Source: Clostridia bacterium
Lineage (GTDB): Bacteria > Bacillota > Clostridia > Christensenellales > UBA1242
Length of the DNA stretch: 64,000 bases
NCBI GenBank assembly: GCA_017503005.1
Contig: JAFVTW010000015.1
Span: forward strand, 1-64,000
Direction: 5' to 3'
Of the stretch, positions 8,698 through 16,074 are shown in pieces. A model generated the notes under the pieces. That model worked only from the letters and a program-made list of their open reading frames with translations. It ran no database searches and was not told the origin of the DNA. Positions within the stretch are counted from its first letter, which is position 1, and the number at the start of each line of letters is the position of its first letter. A program made the position numbers and the translations under genes.

Positions 8698-9525
8698 ATG
8701 ATTTCAATACAAAGTGCAAAGAAAGAGTTTAATCAAATTTTAAAAGAAAATGGTGTTGCTGATTATGAAAATAATGTAACACAAATTTTTTTGCATATCC
8801 TAAATTGTTCTAGGGTTGATTTGTTGATTAAAGATAGCATTAGTGTAGAAGAATATTCTCAGACAAAAAAGCTTGTTCTAAAGAGGGCTGATAGATACCC
8901 GTTACAATATCTAATAGGCGAAGTTGAGTTTTGTGGTAATAGAATAATGGTAAACCCAAATGTGCTTATTCCTAGAAATGAAACTGAGCAATTATGCGAT
9001 ATGATATCAAAAACTGCAGACAATAAGTCAGTACTAGACTTGTGTTGTGGTTCTGGCTGTATAGGGCTGGGTATAAAGGCTAATTCTAGTGCTGATGTAA
9101 CTTTGGTTGATATCTCGCCTAAAGCCCTTACAGTGGCTAAAAACAATGCAAAATTGAATGGATTAGATGTAAAGGTTATAAAAAGCAATTTGTTTGATAA
9201 GGTAAAGGGTAAATTTGATATAATAGTGTCAAATCCACCATATATCAAAACAAAGGATTTGCTTGAATTACAACCAGAGGTAAAAAACGAGCCTATGCTT
9301 GCACTTGATGGTGAAGAAGACGGTTATGCTTTTTATAGAAGAATAATTGATGCTGCACCTAAGTATTTAAATCAAAATGGCGAAATATATTTTGAATATG
9401 GTGTGGGACAATCCAAAACAATAGAAAAACTATTGAAAAAAAACTTTGAGTGTATTAAAATACTTAAGGATTATTACAACAAAAATAGATTTATATATGC
9501 AAAATTAAAGGACATAGTATGTTAG
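8698..9525 (+). CDS. prmC: Peptide chain release factor N5-glutamine methyltransferase (PrmC/HemK)
   Basis: PrmC methylates the glutamine of the GGQ motif in release factors. The 275-residue protein has the small N-terminal helical domain, then an AdoMet-binding fold (VLDLCCGSGCIGLG) and the catalytic NPPY at residues 179-182. The substrate gene prfA follows and overlaps by 7 bases, so the enzyme and its target are co-translated. No Shine-Dalgarno site precedes the ATG. A TTTAAT box ends 8 bases upstream of it, so a leaderless or very short leader is possible, but there is no good -35 box. Confidence 0.95.
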   Translation: MISIQSAKKEFNQILKENGVADYENNVTQIFLHILNCSRVDLLIKDSISVEEYSQTKKLVLKRADRYPLQYLIGEVEFCGNRIMVNPNVLIPRNETEQLCDMISKTADNKSVLDLCCGSGCIGLGIKANSSADVTLVDISPKALTVAKNNAKLNGLDVKVIKSNLFDKVKGKFDIIVSNPPYIKTKDLLELQPEVKNEPMLALDGEEDGYAFYRRIIDAAPKYLNQNGEIYFEYGVGQSKTIEKLLKKNFECIKILKDYYNKNRFIYAKLKDIVC

Positions 9526-10589
9526 ATAAATTAAGAGCATATAAAGTTAGATTTGAAGAATTACAACAAGAAATTGTAAAACCAGAAGTAATTGCTGATA
9601 ACAGACTTTATAAAAAACTTACACAAGAATACAATAATATTACTCCTATAGTAGAACTATACGAGGTATACAACAAAACCACCAACGATATCGCAATGGC
9701 TGAAGAATTAGTTAAGTCAGAAAAAGATAGTGAGATGGTTGGTCTTTTGTATGACGAAATTTACGAAAACAAAGATAAATTAGCTAAACTTACCGAAGAA
9801 GCAAAAATTCTTCTACTACCTGTAGACCTAAATGATGATAAGAATGTTATCATGGAAATTAGAGCTGGTGCTGGTGGAGAAGAAGCTAGTTTGTTTGGTA
9901 TGGTTCTATTTAGAATGTATACTCGTTTTGCTGAGAGAAATCGTTGGCGAGTGGAAGTAATTGACATGAACGAAACTGAATTGGGCGGAGTAAAAGAAGC
10001 TAGCTTCCTTATCAAAGGAACTGGTGCTTACAAAAGGTTAAAGTTCGAAAGTGGAGTACATCGTGTACAAAGAGTTCCTGAAACTGAAAGCTCAGGTAGA
10101 ATTCACACTTCCACAGCAACTGTAGCAGTATTGCCAGAGCAAGAAGATGTAGATATTGAAATCGAAGAAAAAGATTTGAAGATTGATACATACCGTAGTT
10201 CTGGTGCTGGTGGACAACATGTAAACAAAACTGAAAGTGCTATTAGAATTACTCACTTACCTACAGGCATTGTGGTTTCTTGTCAAGATGAAAGAAGCCA
10301 AATCAAAAATAGGGAAAGAGCTATGAGTGTCCTAAAGAGCAAATTGTATGATTTCTATCAAACACAAGCTGACGAAGAATATGCTAAGAATAGAAAAACT
10401 CAGGTAGGAACAGGCGACAGAAGTGAGAGAATAAGAACTTACAACTATCCACAAGGTAGACTAACTGACCACCGCATTAATTACACTGTATACAATCTAG
10501 ATGCTTTCTTAGATGGCGATATCAATGACTTGATTGACAACTTGATAATGGCAGACCAAAAAGCAAAACTAGAACAATCATCAATGTAG
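9519..10589 (+). CDS. prfA: Peptide chain release factor 1 (RF1)
   Basis: RF1 reads UAA and UAG and triggers peptide release on the ribosome. The 356-residue length is normal. The GGQ motif sits at residues 231-233. The stop-codon reading motif is PET in the context RVPETESSGRIHTS, a PxT form as in RF1 rather than the SPF of RF2. It overlaps prmC by 7 bases and ends at a strong terminator. Confidence 0.97.
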   Translation: MLDKLRAYKVRFEELQQEIVKPEVIADNRLYKKLTQEYNNITPIVELYEVYNKTTNDIAMAEELVKSEKDSEMVGLLYDEIYENKDKLAKLTEEAKILLLPVDLNDDKNVIMEIRAGAGGEEASLFGMVLFRMYTRFAERNRWRVEVIDMNETELGGVKEASFLIKGTGAYKRLKFESGVHRVQRVPETESSGRIHTSTATVAVLPEQEDVDIEIEEKDLKIDTYRSSGAGGQHVNKTESAIRITHLPTGIVVSCQDERSQIKNRERAMSVLKSKLYDFYQTQADEEYAKNRKTQVGTGDRSERIRTYNYPQGRLTDHRINYTVYNLDAFLDGDINDLIDNLIMADQKAKLEQSSM

Positions 10590-10595
10590 TAATTA

Positions 10596-10638
10596 AAAAC
10601 CATATTTAAGTTTCGTACACTTGAATATGGTTTTTTTT
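10596..10638 (+). terminator. Terminator of prmC-prfA
   Basis: AAAACCATATTTAAGT pairs with ACTTGAATATGGTTTT around a short loop and is followed by a T run. Confidence 0.9.
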
Positions 10639-10708
10639 GTTTAAATAAAACCTAGTTCTCTTGCAAAATCTGCATAATTAAGTTACAATCTTTTAGAAAG
10701 GAAAAATT

Positions 10709-11554
10709 ATGGATATTTCTACTACTGTAAACAACTTAATAGAGAAAAACAAAGCAAATATAAAGTTTGCTAGTTTTAACGATGAAGTAATTACAAAAGC
10801 ATACGAACTACTAAACGATAAGTGTGCCGATCAGTCTGTATTTATCACAGAGGGTATGTGGTCTATACCTAAAATATTCGACAACAATTGCCAAGTAGAA
10901 GCTTTTATTTTTAATCCTGAAAGTATAAAAAGTGCCGATGGTATAAATGCTATCAAAACTTTTTTAGGTAAAACTAAAGTATATGTAATTAGTCAAAAAG
11001 TTCTAAATAGACTAACCAAAAGAAACGATGACAATGGTATATATTGCATTGTAAAAATGCCAGAGTACAATGTGGACAAAATTTTGAGTAAAGACAAAAG
11101 CATTGTATGTATACTAGATGGCATAGAGAAGCCTGGTAACATAGGTACCATACTTCGTACTAGCGATGCTACAAACATTGATTTGGTAATGGTAGTAAAT
11201 CGTAGAGCTAAGGTTACAAATACTCAATGTGTCAAAGGTAGTATGGGGGCTATATTCAATGTACCTATCAAAACATATGCCAGTGTAAAAGATTGTTGGC
11301 GAGAGTTAGAAAAATATGGTTATACTATATATCTAGCAGATACCAGAGCTACAACAGATTATTTTAATTTCAAGTATGCAGACAAAACTGCACTTGTTAT
11401 GGGCAGCGAAAGATATGGTATCAGTGAAGAGTGGTATAATAACAAACATGAATTATTAAAACTAAAAATGCTTGGTCAATGCGACAGCTTAAATGTAGGT
11501 GTTGCTACAAGTGTATTACTATACGATATTAAAATGAAACAATTAGGAGAATAA
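10709..11554 (+). CDS. SpoU/TrmH-family RNA 2'-O-methyltransferase
   Basis: This 281-residue protein has a C-terminal SPOUT (trefoil-knot) methyltransferase domain from about residue 125. The three family motifs are clear: GIEKPGNIGTILRTSDA, VMGSERYGIS and DSLNVGVATSVLLYD. The N-terminal 110 residues resemble the L30e-like RNA-binding part. It should methylate a ribose in rRNA or tRNA using AdoMet; the exact target cannot be read from sequence. A GAAAGGAAA Shine-Dalgarno site precedes the ATG. trpS follows 5 bases later, so they are co-transcribed. Confidence 0.9.
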   Translation: MDISTTVNNLIEKNKANIKFASFNDEVITKAYELLNDKCADQSVFITEGMWSIPKIFDNNCQVEAFIFNPESIKSADGINAIKTFLGKTKVYVISQKVLNRLTKRNDDNGIYCIVKMPEYNVDKILSKDKSIVCILDGIEKPGNIGTILRTSDATNIDLVMVVNRRAKVTNTQCVKGSMGAIFNVPIKTYASVKDCWRELEKYGYTIYLADTRATTDYFNFKYADKTALVMGSERYGISEEWYNNKHELLKLKMLGQCDSLNVGVATSVLLYDIKMKQLGE

Positions 11555-11559
11555 TTACT

Positions 11560-12615
11560 ATGAAAAATATTATACTAACTGCCGACCGTCCTACTGGCAG
11601 ATTGCATATAGGACACTATGCTGGCAGTCTTATAAATAGAGTTAAAATTCAAAACGAAGGAAATTACGATAAAATGTATGTTATGATAGCAGATGCACAA
11701 GCATTAGGCGACAATCATGACAATATCCAGAAGATTAGAGACAATATCATAGAGGTTGCTATCGATTACCTAAGTGTAGGTATCGATCCAGACAAGGTTA
11801 CAATATTCATTCAAAGTGAAGTTCCAGAGCTTACTGAACTTACATTTTACTATATGAATTTAGTTACACTTAGTCGTCTTACTCGTAACCCGACCGTAAA
11901 AGAAGAAATCAAATTAAGAAATTTTGAAACCAGCTTACCTGTAGGATTTGTAACATATCCTATTAGCCAAGCAGCAGACATTACTGCATTTGGTGCAAAT
12001 ATAATACCAGTTGGTGATGACCAACTACCTATGATAGAACAAACTAGAGAAATTGTAAGAAGCTTCAATAGTTTGTATGGCGAAACTTTGGTAGAACCAA
12101 AAGCTGTATTGCCAGAGCTAGAAGTTTGCCGTAGATTGCCAGGAACTGATGGCAATGCTAAAATGGGTAAGAGTTTAGGTAATGGTATATATCTAGCTGA
12201 TGACGAAAAGACAGTAAATCAAAAAGTAATGAGTATGTATACCGACCCTGACCACATCAAAGTAAGTGACCCGGGTAAAATTGAAGGTAATGTAGTATTT
12301 ACATACCTTGATGCATTCTCTACTGATGAACAAATTCAAAAGTATGCACCTGAATACAAAAATTTACAAGAAGTAAAAGATCACTATTCTCGTGGTGGAT
12401 TAGGTGATGTAAAAGTTAAGAAGATTTTGATGGGTGTACTTAACGAAATCCTTACACCTATTAGAGAAAAAAGAGCATACTACGAACAACACAAAAACGA
12501 AGTATATGATATGCTATTTAAGGGTAGCGACGATGCAAGAATGGCTGCTCAACAAACACTTGATGCAGTTAAGAAAGCTATGGGTATCAACTATCGTGAT
12601 ATTTTAAAGAAATAA
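11560..12615 (+). CDS. trpS: Tryptophanyl-tRNA synthetase
   Basis: This class I synthetase charges tRNA-Trp. The 351-residue protein has the HIGH motif at residues 16-19 (TGRLHIGHY) and a KMSKS-type loop, KMGKS, at residues 201-205. The middle part DQLPMIEQTREIVRSFN is the typical TrpS dimer and ATP region. The length is close to the family norm. No T-box leader is visible upstream, because the gene sits 5 bases after an RNA methyltransferase gene. A strong terminator follows. Confidence 0.96.
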   Translation: MKNIILTADRPTGRLHIGHYAGSLINRVKIQNEGNYDKMYVMIADAQALGDNHDNIQKIRDNIIEVAIDYLSVGIDPDKVTIFIQSEVPELTELTFYYMNLVTLSRLTRNPTVKEEIKLRNFETSLPVGFVTYPISQAADITAFGANIIPVGDDQLPMIEQTREIVRSFNSLYGETLVEPKAVLPELEVCRRLPGTDGNAKMGKSLGNGIYLADDEKTVNQKVMSMYTDPDHIKVSDPGKIEGNVVFTYLDAFSTDEQIQKYAPEYKNLQEVKDHYSRGGLGDVKVKKILMGVLNEILTPIREKRAYYEQHKNEVYDMLFKGSDDARMAAQQTLDAVKKAMGINYRDILKK

Positions 12616-12625
12616 TAAATGCAAA

Positions 12626-12655
12626 AAACACAGCAGATTTAGCTGTGTTTTTTTG
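12626..12655 (+). terminator. trpS terminator
   Basis: AAACACAGC and GCTGTGTTT pair around a short AT loop and are followed by a T run. Confidence 0.9.
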
Positions 12656-12720
12656 TTGTTGTAAAAAAGTATAAAAAGTGATATTATGTAAGAGTAAACT
12701 ATGTTGGGGGAATAATTATG
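12655..12720 (+). repeat. Promoter-leader repeat, copy A
   Basis: This 66-base segment, ending with the ATG of the next gene, is 64/66 identical to 14739-14804. It contains TTGTAA (12659-12664), a 17-bp spacer, TATTAT (12682-12687), and the Shine-Dalgarno site GGGGGAA before the ATG. Two different coding modules therefore sit behind the same promoter and leader. Confidence 0.88.
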
Positions 12721-13290
12721 GATTTATTAGGTGCAATTTCAAAAGTTAAAAATGAGTTTTTAAAGAAAAGTTTGAAAGAAAAAGATAAAGAACTTGAGAA
12801 GAAATTTGAAAAAGAATATAAAGAACTTCAGAGTTTGTTTGACGAAGTTGCTATAAAGGAAGAATATAGAAGATTTACTACTGAATATAGAACTTCTTAT
12901 ACAGCAGAGTATTTTGAAGGCAAAAAAATAATGAGTGATGATAAATACAATCAATTAAAGAAAGAATGGAGCAAAAGAGTTGGTGAGAACTTATTATCAT
13001 TTAATGAAGAGGTTTTAAGAATTGAAATTGAATCAATTCAAGGAATAGATAGTGGATTGTCTCAAAAAGAAAAAGATGAACAAATTGAAGCACTTAAAGA
13101 TTTATATAATAGGAAGTTTGCTGCAAGTAAAGATAAGAATAATTTTGAAAAATCTAGAAATGAGTTTTATTCTATGATTCAAAAAATGCCTAGAAAGAAA
13201 CGAGAAAAATTATTAAAAGATATGATGAGTTCTAATGTTACAATATTTGATTATAAAGATAAGCTTACATTGGGGAAAGATGAGGAATAG
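12718..13290 (+). CDS. Charged coiled-coil protein upstream of the PIN nuclease
   Basis: I do not recognise this 190-residue protein. It is rich in Lys and Glu, with long predicted coiled-coil helices at about 15-45 and 100-170, and has no signal peptide or membrane segment. It starts behind promoter-leader repeat copy A. Its stop codon is 3 bases before the start of the PIN-type nuclease gene, and a GAGGAA Shine-Dalgarno site for that gene lies inside its end. That tight coupling fits a partner or antitoxin for the nuclease, but no DNA-binding motif typical of antitoxins is visible. Its AT-rich codon use differs from the flanking housekeeping genes. Confidence 0.7.
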   Translation: MDLLGAISKVKNEFLKKSLKEKDKELEKKFEKEYKELQSLFDEVAIKEEYRRFTTEYRTSYTAEYFEGKKIMSDDKYNQLKKEWSKRVGENLLSFNEEVLRIEIESIQGIDSGLSQKEKDEQIEALKDLYNRKFAASKDKNNFEKSRNEFYSMIQKMPRKKREKLLKDMMSSNVTIFDYKDKLTLGKDEE

Positions 13291-13293
13291 CTT

Positions 13294-14706
13294 ATGAAAA
13301 AAGTTTTAATTGATACAAATATTGTTTTTGATATTAGTAATGGATTTAAAAGCTCAGGTGTAGAAAGTTTTGATAAAAATAGTTCTAAAGTTGCTGAGAG
13401 AAATTTAAAAGTTAAACTTAATGCAAAACTGAATGCTGTTATTCAAGAAATAGATAAAGTTTTTAAAATGCCAAATGAAGAGTTCTTTAATACTATAAAT
13501 GAAAGCGATAATTATAAAAAAGTTAATGATGCTTTAGTTAAATTGGCTTATACAAAAAATCTACCAATAGAACAAAAAATGAAAGTTGTATCTTTTTTAG
13601 AAAAGAATTTTAATAATTACAAAAATCGATTATCAAAAATTATTGAAAAAGAAGATGTTGCATTTAAAAATTATAAGAAGAAGCCTACAAAAGAGAAAAT
13701 TGATGAGTGTGTTGAAGATTCATTAATATATAAAGCAAATATTGATGATAGAAAGAGTATATTGTCAAAAATTACTGATGACTTTTATAACTTAAGTAGT
13801 GAGTTTAATGCTGTAAAAATGTATAGAATGTCTCTAGAAAATAAGTTTGAATTAGTAATACAAGATATTGCTGAAAAAGAATTATTGTGTCATATTGTTG
13901 GTTCAAAAGAATATGTCGAAGGTTTAAAAAATGCAAAAAAACAGCTTAAAGAAAAGTTAAAAAAAGAAGCAAAAGAAAAAGGTGTTAAATTTGATAATAA
14001 GTCCTTTTTAAAAGCGAAAAAATGGTATTTATCGGATAAAGAAAAATTAAATAGAAATGATATAGCAAGTATTCTGTCTAATTGTTCCTTGTTAAAAATC
14101 GAAGGAGAAATTGCATCTTTTATTATAGAGAAATCTGCCAAGTTGCAAGAGATGGCAAATATGTCTAAATACAAAAATCGTATGGGGCAATATGGTGATG
14201 CTATTTTGGTTCTAACATCATATATTTCAGGTTATGATTTTGTTACTAATAATACAAAAGATTTTATGTCTACAAAGAAGGGCTTGCAATATAATAAAGA
14301 ATTGTTGAAATGGGTTGATGCAGTGCTTGATGAGAAAATAATCGATAAAGATAAGGGTATTCAGTTTTATGAAGAACTAGAAAAAGATCAAGAACCAAAA
14401 GCTGTAACAACAAGTAAGAAACTAAAACAAAAAGATACTCCAAAACATATAAGAATAGAGAATATGATTTTTGAAGAGTATAATAAATTTTTAAGAGCTC
14501 AGGGTAAGAAAGAAATTTCTTTAGATAATTTTAGGCATGGAATTGTGTATGGAGTTGCTGATTTTGTTGATACATACGATAAAGTTTACAAAAAGCCAGA
14601 ACTATTTGATTCAAAAGTGGTAGAAACAAAAGATGCAAAAACAGATTTTGCTTATAAAAAACAAGAAGTTTTGGTTTTTAAAAAAGAGGGCGGTTTGTCT
14701 AAATAA
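13294..14706 (+). CDS. Large PIN-domain nuclease-like protein
   Basis: The 470-residue protein has the acidic residues of a PIN ribonuclease spread over a long chain: Asp7 in LIDTNIVFDI, Glu196 in IAEKELL, Asp302 in QYGDAILVL and Asp323 in FVTNNTKDF. PIN domains of this layout cleave RNA with metal ions (known). Ordinary PIN toxins have about 130 residues; here about 180 mostly helical residues separate the first two acids and another 140 follow the domain. A charged gene 3 bases upstream is its likely partner. The catalytic residues are seen; toxin activity is inferred. A non-toxin RNA-processing PIN enzyme is the main alternative. It ends at its own terminator. Confidence 0.72.
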   Translation: MKKVLIDTNIVFDISNGFKSSGVESFDKNSSKVAERNLKVKLNAKLNAVIQEIDKVFKMPNEEFFNTINESDNYKKVNDALVKLAYTKNLPIEQKMKVVSFLEKNFNNYKNRLSKIIEKEDVAFKNYKKKPTKEKIDECVEDSLIYKANIDDRKSILSKITDDFYNLSSEFNAVKMYRMSLENKFELVIQDIAEKELLCHIVGSKEYVEGLKNAKKQLKEKLKKEAKEKGVKFDNKSFLKAKKWYLSDKEKLNRNDIASILSNCSLLKIEGEIASFIIEKSAKLQEMANMSKYKNRMGQYGDAILVLTSYISGYDFVTNNTKDFMSTKKGLQYNKELLKWVDAVLDEKIIDKDKGIQFYEELEKDQEPKAVTTSKKLKQKDTPKHIRIENMIFEEYNKFLRAQGKKEISLDNFRHGIVYGVADFVDTYDKVYKKPELFDSKVVETKDAKTDFAYKKQEVLVFKKEGGLSK

Positions 14707-14735
14707 AAAAGACAGCTTATATTAAGCTGTCTTTC
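14707..14735 (+). terminator. Terminator of the PIN cassette
   Basis: AAAGACAGCTT and AAGCTGTCTTT pair around ATATT. It resembles the terminator of the second cassette (15304-15335). Confidence 0.82.
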
Positions 14736-14738
14736 TTC

Positions 14739-14804
14739 GTTGTTGTAAAAAAGTATAAAAAGTGATATTATGTAAGAGTAAAGTATGTTGGGAGAATAAT
14801 TATG
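14739..14804 (+). repeat. Promoter-leader repeat, copy B
   Basis: This copy is 64/66 identical to 12655-12720, with the two mismatches between the -10 box and the start codon. It has TTGTAA (14743-14748), TATTAT (14766-14771) and a GGGAGAA Shine-Dalgarno site before the ATG at 14802. Confidence 0.88.
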
Positions 14805-15137
14805 GCTAAAGTAAAATCTTACGAAGAAGAAGTGGCAAAGATTGAAAATGATTTGAGAAAAAATTATGAGAAAAGTTTGAAACATCTTACTAAAGAAGAA
14901 AAACTAGAAAAAATGAAAGCTTATGATGAAATGGTGGAGAGGGAAAAAACCAATAGTGCAAGATATAAACAACTAACAAAGTCGTTGGAGAATCAAAGAA
15001 CTGCTGAAAGTGAAAAGCTTGAAAAAATGACTGAAGATGAGGAAATGGAGTATTGGGCTAAAGAATTAAATTTGGCGACAGAAGATGTTAAAAATTTTAA
15101 TAAGGTAAAATCTGTAAGGGTAAAGAAAGGTGAATAA
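14802..15137 (+). CDS. Small charged coiled-coil protein, second cassette
   Basis: I do not recognise this 111-residue protein. It is almost entirely charged helix (many Lys and Glu), with a predicted coiled coil over about residues 5-85. It sits behind promoter-leader copy B, in the same position as the 190-residue protein of the first cassette, and has a similar composition, though I see no clear alignment. A short, apparently frameshifted ORF follows in the position where the first cassette has its PIN gene. A role as a partner protein is inferred from position only. Confidence 0.65.
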   Translation: MAKVKSYEEEVAKIENDLRKNYEKSLKHLTKEEKLEKMKAYDEMVEREKTNSARYKQLTKSLENQRTAESEKLEKMTEDEEMEYWAKELNLATEDVKNFNKVKSVRVKKGE

Positions 15138-15140
15138 CTT

Positions 15141-15303
15141 ATGGATAAACATAAAATTGCCTTTATCCAATTATTTTGAAGTTACAGAATTATCAAAAGA
15201 AGATGCTATAGATTTGGGTGTGCGAGATGCGAAATATTTTAAAGCTGTAACTATGGTTTCTTCTAAAAAAGAGGAAGTTACAAAGTTAGCAATGTCTAGA
15301 TAA
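15141..15303 (+). pseudogene. Short frameshifted ORF, second cassette
   Basis: An ATG at 15141 has a good Shine-Dalgarno site (AAGAAAGGTG, 15123-15132) but reads only 12 codons before TGA at 15177. The frame one base over is open from GTG 15130 or TTG 15157 to TAA 15301 and reads like a real protein (NYFEVTELSKEDAIDLGVRD). Removing one A from ATAAAATTG at 15151-15159 would join the two into one protein of about 52 residues. So this is a broken gene, a sequencing or assembly slip in a homopolymer, or a small gene that starts at GTG or TTG. It shows no PIN motif. Confidence 0.5.
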
Positions 15304-15335
15304 TAAAAAAGACAGTTTGTTTAAACTGTCTTTTT
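15304..15335 (+). terminator. Terminator of the second cassette
   Basis: AAAGACAGTTT and AAACTGTCTTT pair around GTTT, flanked by A and T runs, so it can serve both this cassette and the minus-strand gene that ends at 15341. Confidence 0.85.
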
Positions 15336-15340
15336 TTCTG

Positions 15341-15559
15341 TTATCTATTGCACCCACAGCCACAGCTGTTGCAACCACAATTATTGTTACAACCACAGCT
15401 GTTGTTACAGCCACAGCTAGAGTTTGTAAGCAGGTTGTTGTTTGATAGTGATAATAGTAGTAGCAATAAGAAGTTTGTGTTGTTGTTTAGATTTGTGTCG
15501 GTAGCAGTAGTGAAAATTGATAATAATAATATTAGTAGTACATTGTTTGAAAAGTTCAT
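15341..15559 (-). CDS. Small Cys-rich protein with CGC repeats
   Basis: The 72-residue protein has two hydrophobic stretches (about 7-18 and 30-38) and a tail with nine cysteines at 49, 51, 55, 57, 61, 63, 66, 68 and 70, in CGC units separated by Asn and Ser. Its Shine-Dalgarno site GGAGGG (complement of 15564-15569) lies 4 bases from the ATG and strongly supports translation on this strand; the overlapping plus-strand frame has no such site. Spaced Cys-x-Cys pairs are typical of metal-binding proteins such as metallothioneins. The gene is divergent from an ArsR-family regulator. A spore-coat or membrane-attached role is also possible. No known family is recognised. Confidence 0.7.
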   Translation of the reverse strand: MNFSNNVLLILLLSIFTTATDTNLNNNTNFLLLLLLSLSNNNLLTNSSCGCNNSCGCNNNCGCNSCGCGCNR

Positions 15560-15635
15560 TAATTCCCTCCGTTTTTACAAAATTTGATATTATTAACTAA
15601 TATGTTTTATGATATATTTTTGTGAAAAAATTGAA

Positions 15636-15653
15636 TTACAGTTAAAATTGTAA
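15636..15653. promoter_or_regulatory. Possible ArsR operator
   Basis: TTACA and TGTAA form an inverted repeat with an 8-base gap in the 127-base region between the Cys-rich gene and the ArsR regulator gene. It is short and AT-rich, so it could occur by chance. Confidence 0.3.
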
Positions 15654-15686
15654 GTACAAAAAGTTTTTAAATAAAGGGAAATTATT

Positions 15687-16028
15687 ATGAAAGATTTGAT
15701 TGTATTGCCTAGTACACAAAAAGATGTTTTGAGTGAATATATGCCTAACGATGCTATATTAAAGAAGTTGGCTAATTTTTTTAGTATGTTTTCGGATTCT
15801 ACTAGGGTTAAGATTATTACTGCACTTTGTTTGGGTAAAATGTGTGTAAATGATTTGTCGGTTACACTAAATATCAATCAAACTACGGTTAGTCACCAGC
15901 TAAAGTTTCTAAAAACCTTTGGTGCAGTCAGTAGCGAGAGAGATGGTAAAATAATATATTACTCAATCAAAAATGAAAGAATCAATGATGTAATGCTGGG
16001 TGGTGTAAATTACCTACTGCAAGCATAA
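15687..16028 (+). CDS. ArsR/SmtB-family transcriptional regulator
   Basis: The 113-residue protein is a winged helix of the ArsR type: ILKKLANFFSMFSDSTRVKI, then the recognition helix in NQTTVSHQLKFLK and the wing in VSSERDGKIIYYSI. Cys48 and Cys53 fall near the alpha-3 metal site of ArsR/SmtB proteins, but the classic CxC is not complete, so the sensed ligand is uncertain. The Shine-Dalgarno site AAAGGGAAA supports the ATG. It lies divergent from the Cys-rich gene, as smtB does from the metallothionein gene smtA in cyanobacteria (known), which suggests it controls that gene. Confidence 0.88.
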   Translation: MKDLIVLPSTQKDVLSEYMPNDAILKKLANFFSMFSDSTRVKIITALCLGKMCVNDLSVTLNINQTTVSHQLKFLKTFGAVSSERDGKIIYYSIKNERINDVMLGGVNYLLQA

Positions 16029-16038
16029 AAACAATTAG

Positions 16039-16067
16039 TTGTAATTTTTAGCTTAATTGATTATAAT
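16039..16067 (+). promoter_or_regulatory. uvrC promoter giving a leaderless mRNA
   Basis: TTGTAA (16039-16044) and TATAAT (16062-16067) are 17 bp apart. The uvrC ATG starts at 16075, 7 bases after the -10 box, so the predicted start of transcription is at or next to the ATG. There is no Shine-Dalgarno site. Confidence 0.75.
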
Positions 16068-16074
16068 TAATTTG

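Noticed and set aside
12655..14804. The two 66-base repeats as part of a CRISPR array or insertion-sequence ends
   Set aside because: There are only two copies, 2 kb apart, in direct orientation, each placed as a promoter; there is no transposase and no spacer pattern.
15348..15587. 79-residue plus-strand ORF opposite the Cys-rich gene, with a Gln-, Pro- and Leu-rich repeat
   Set aside because: It is the complement of the CGC repeats, has no ribosome site, and the minus-strand frame has a strong one.
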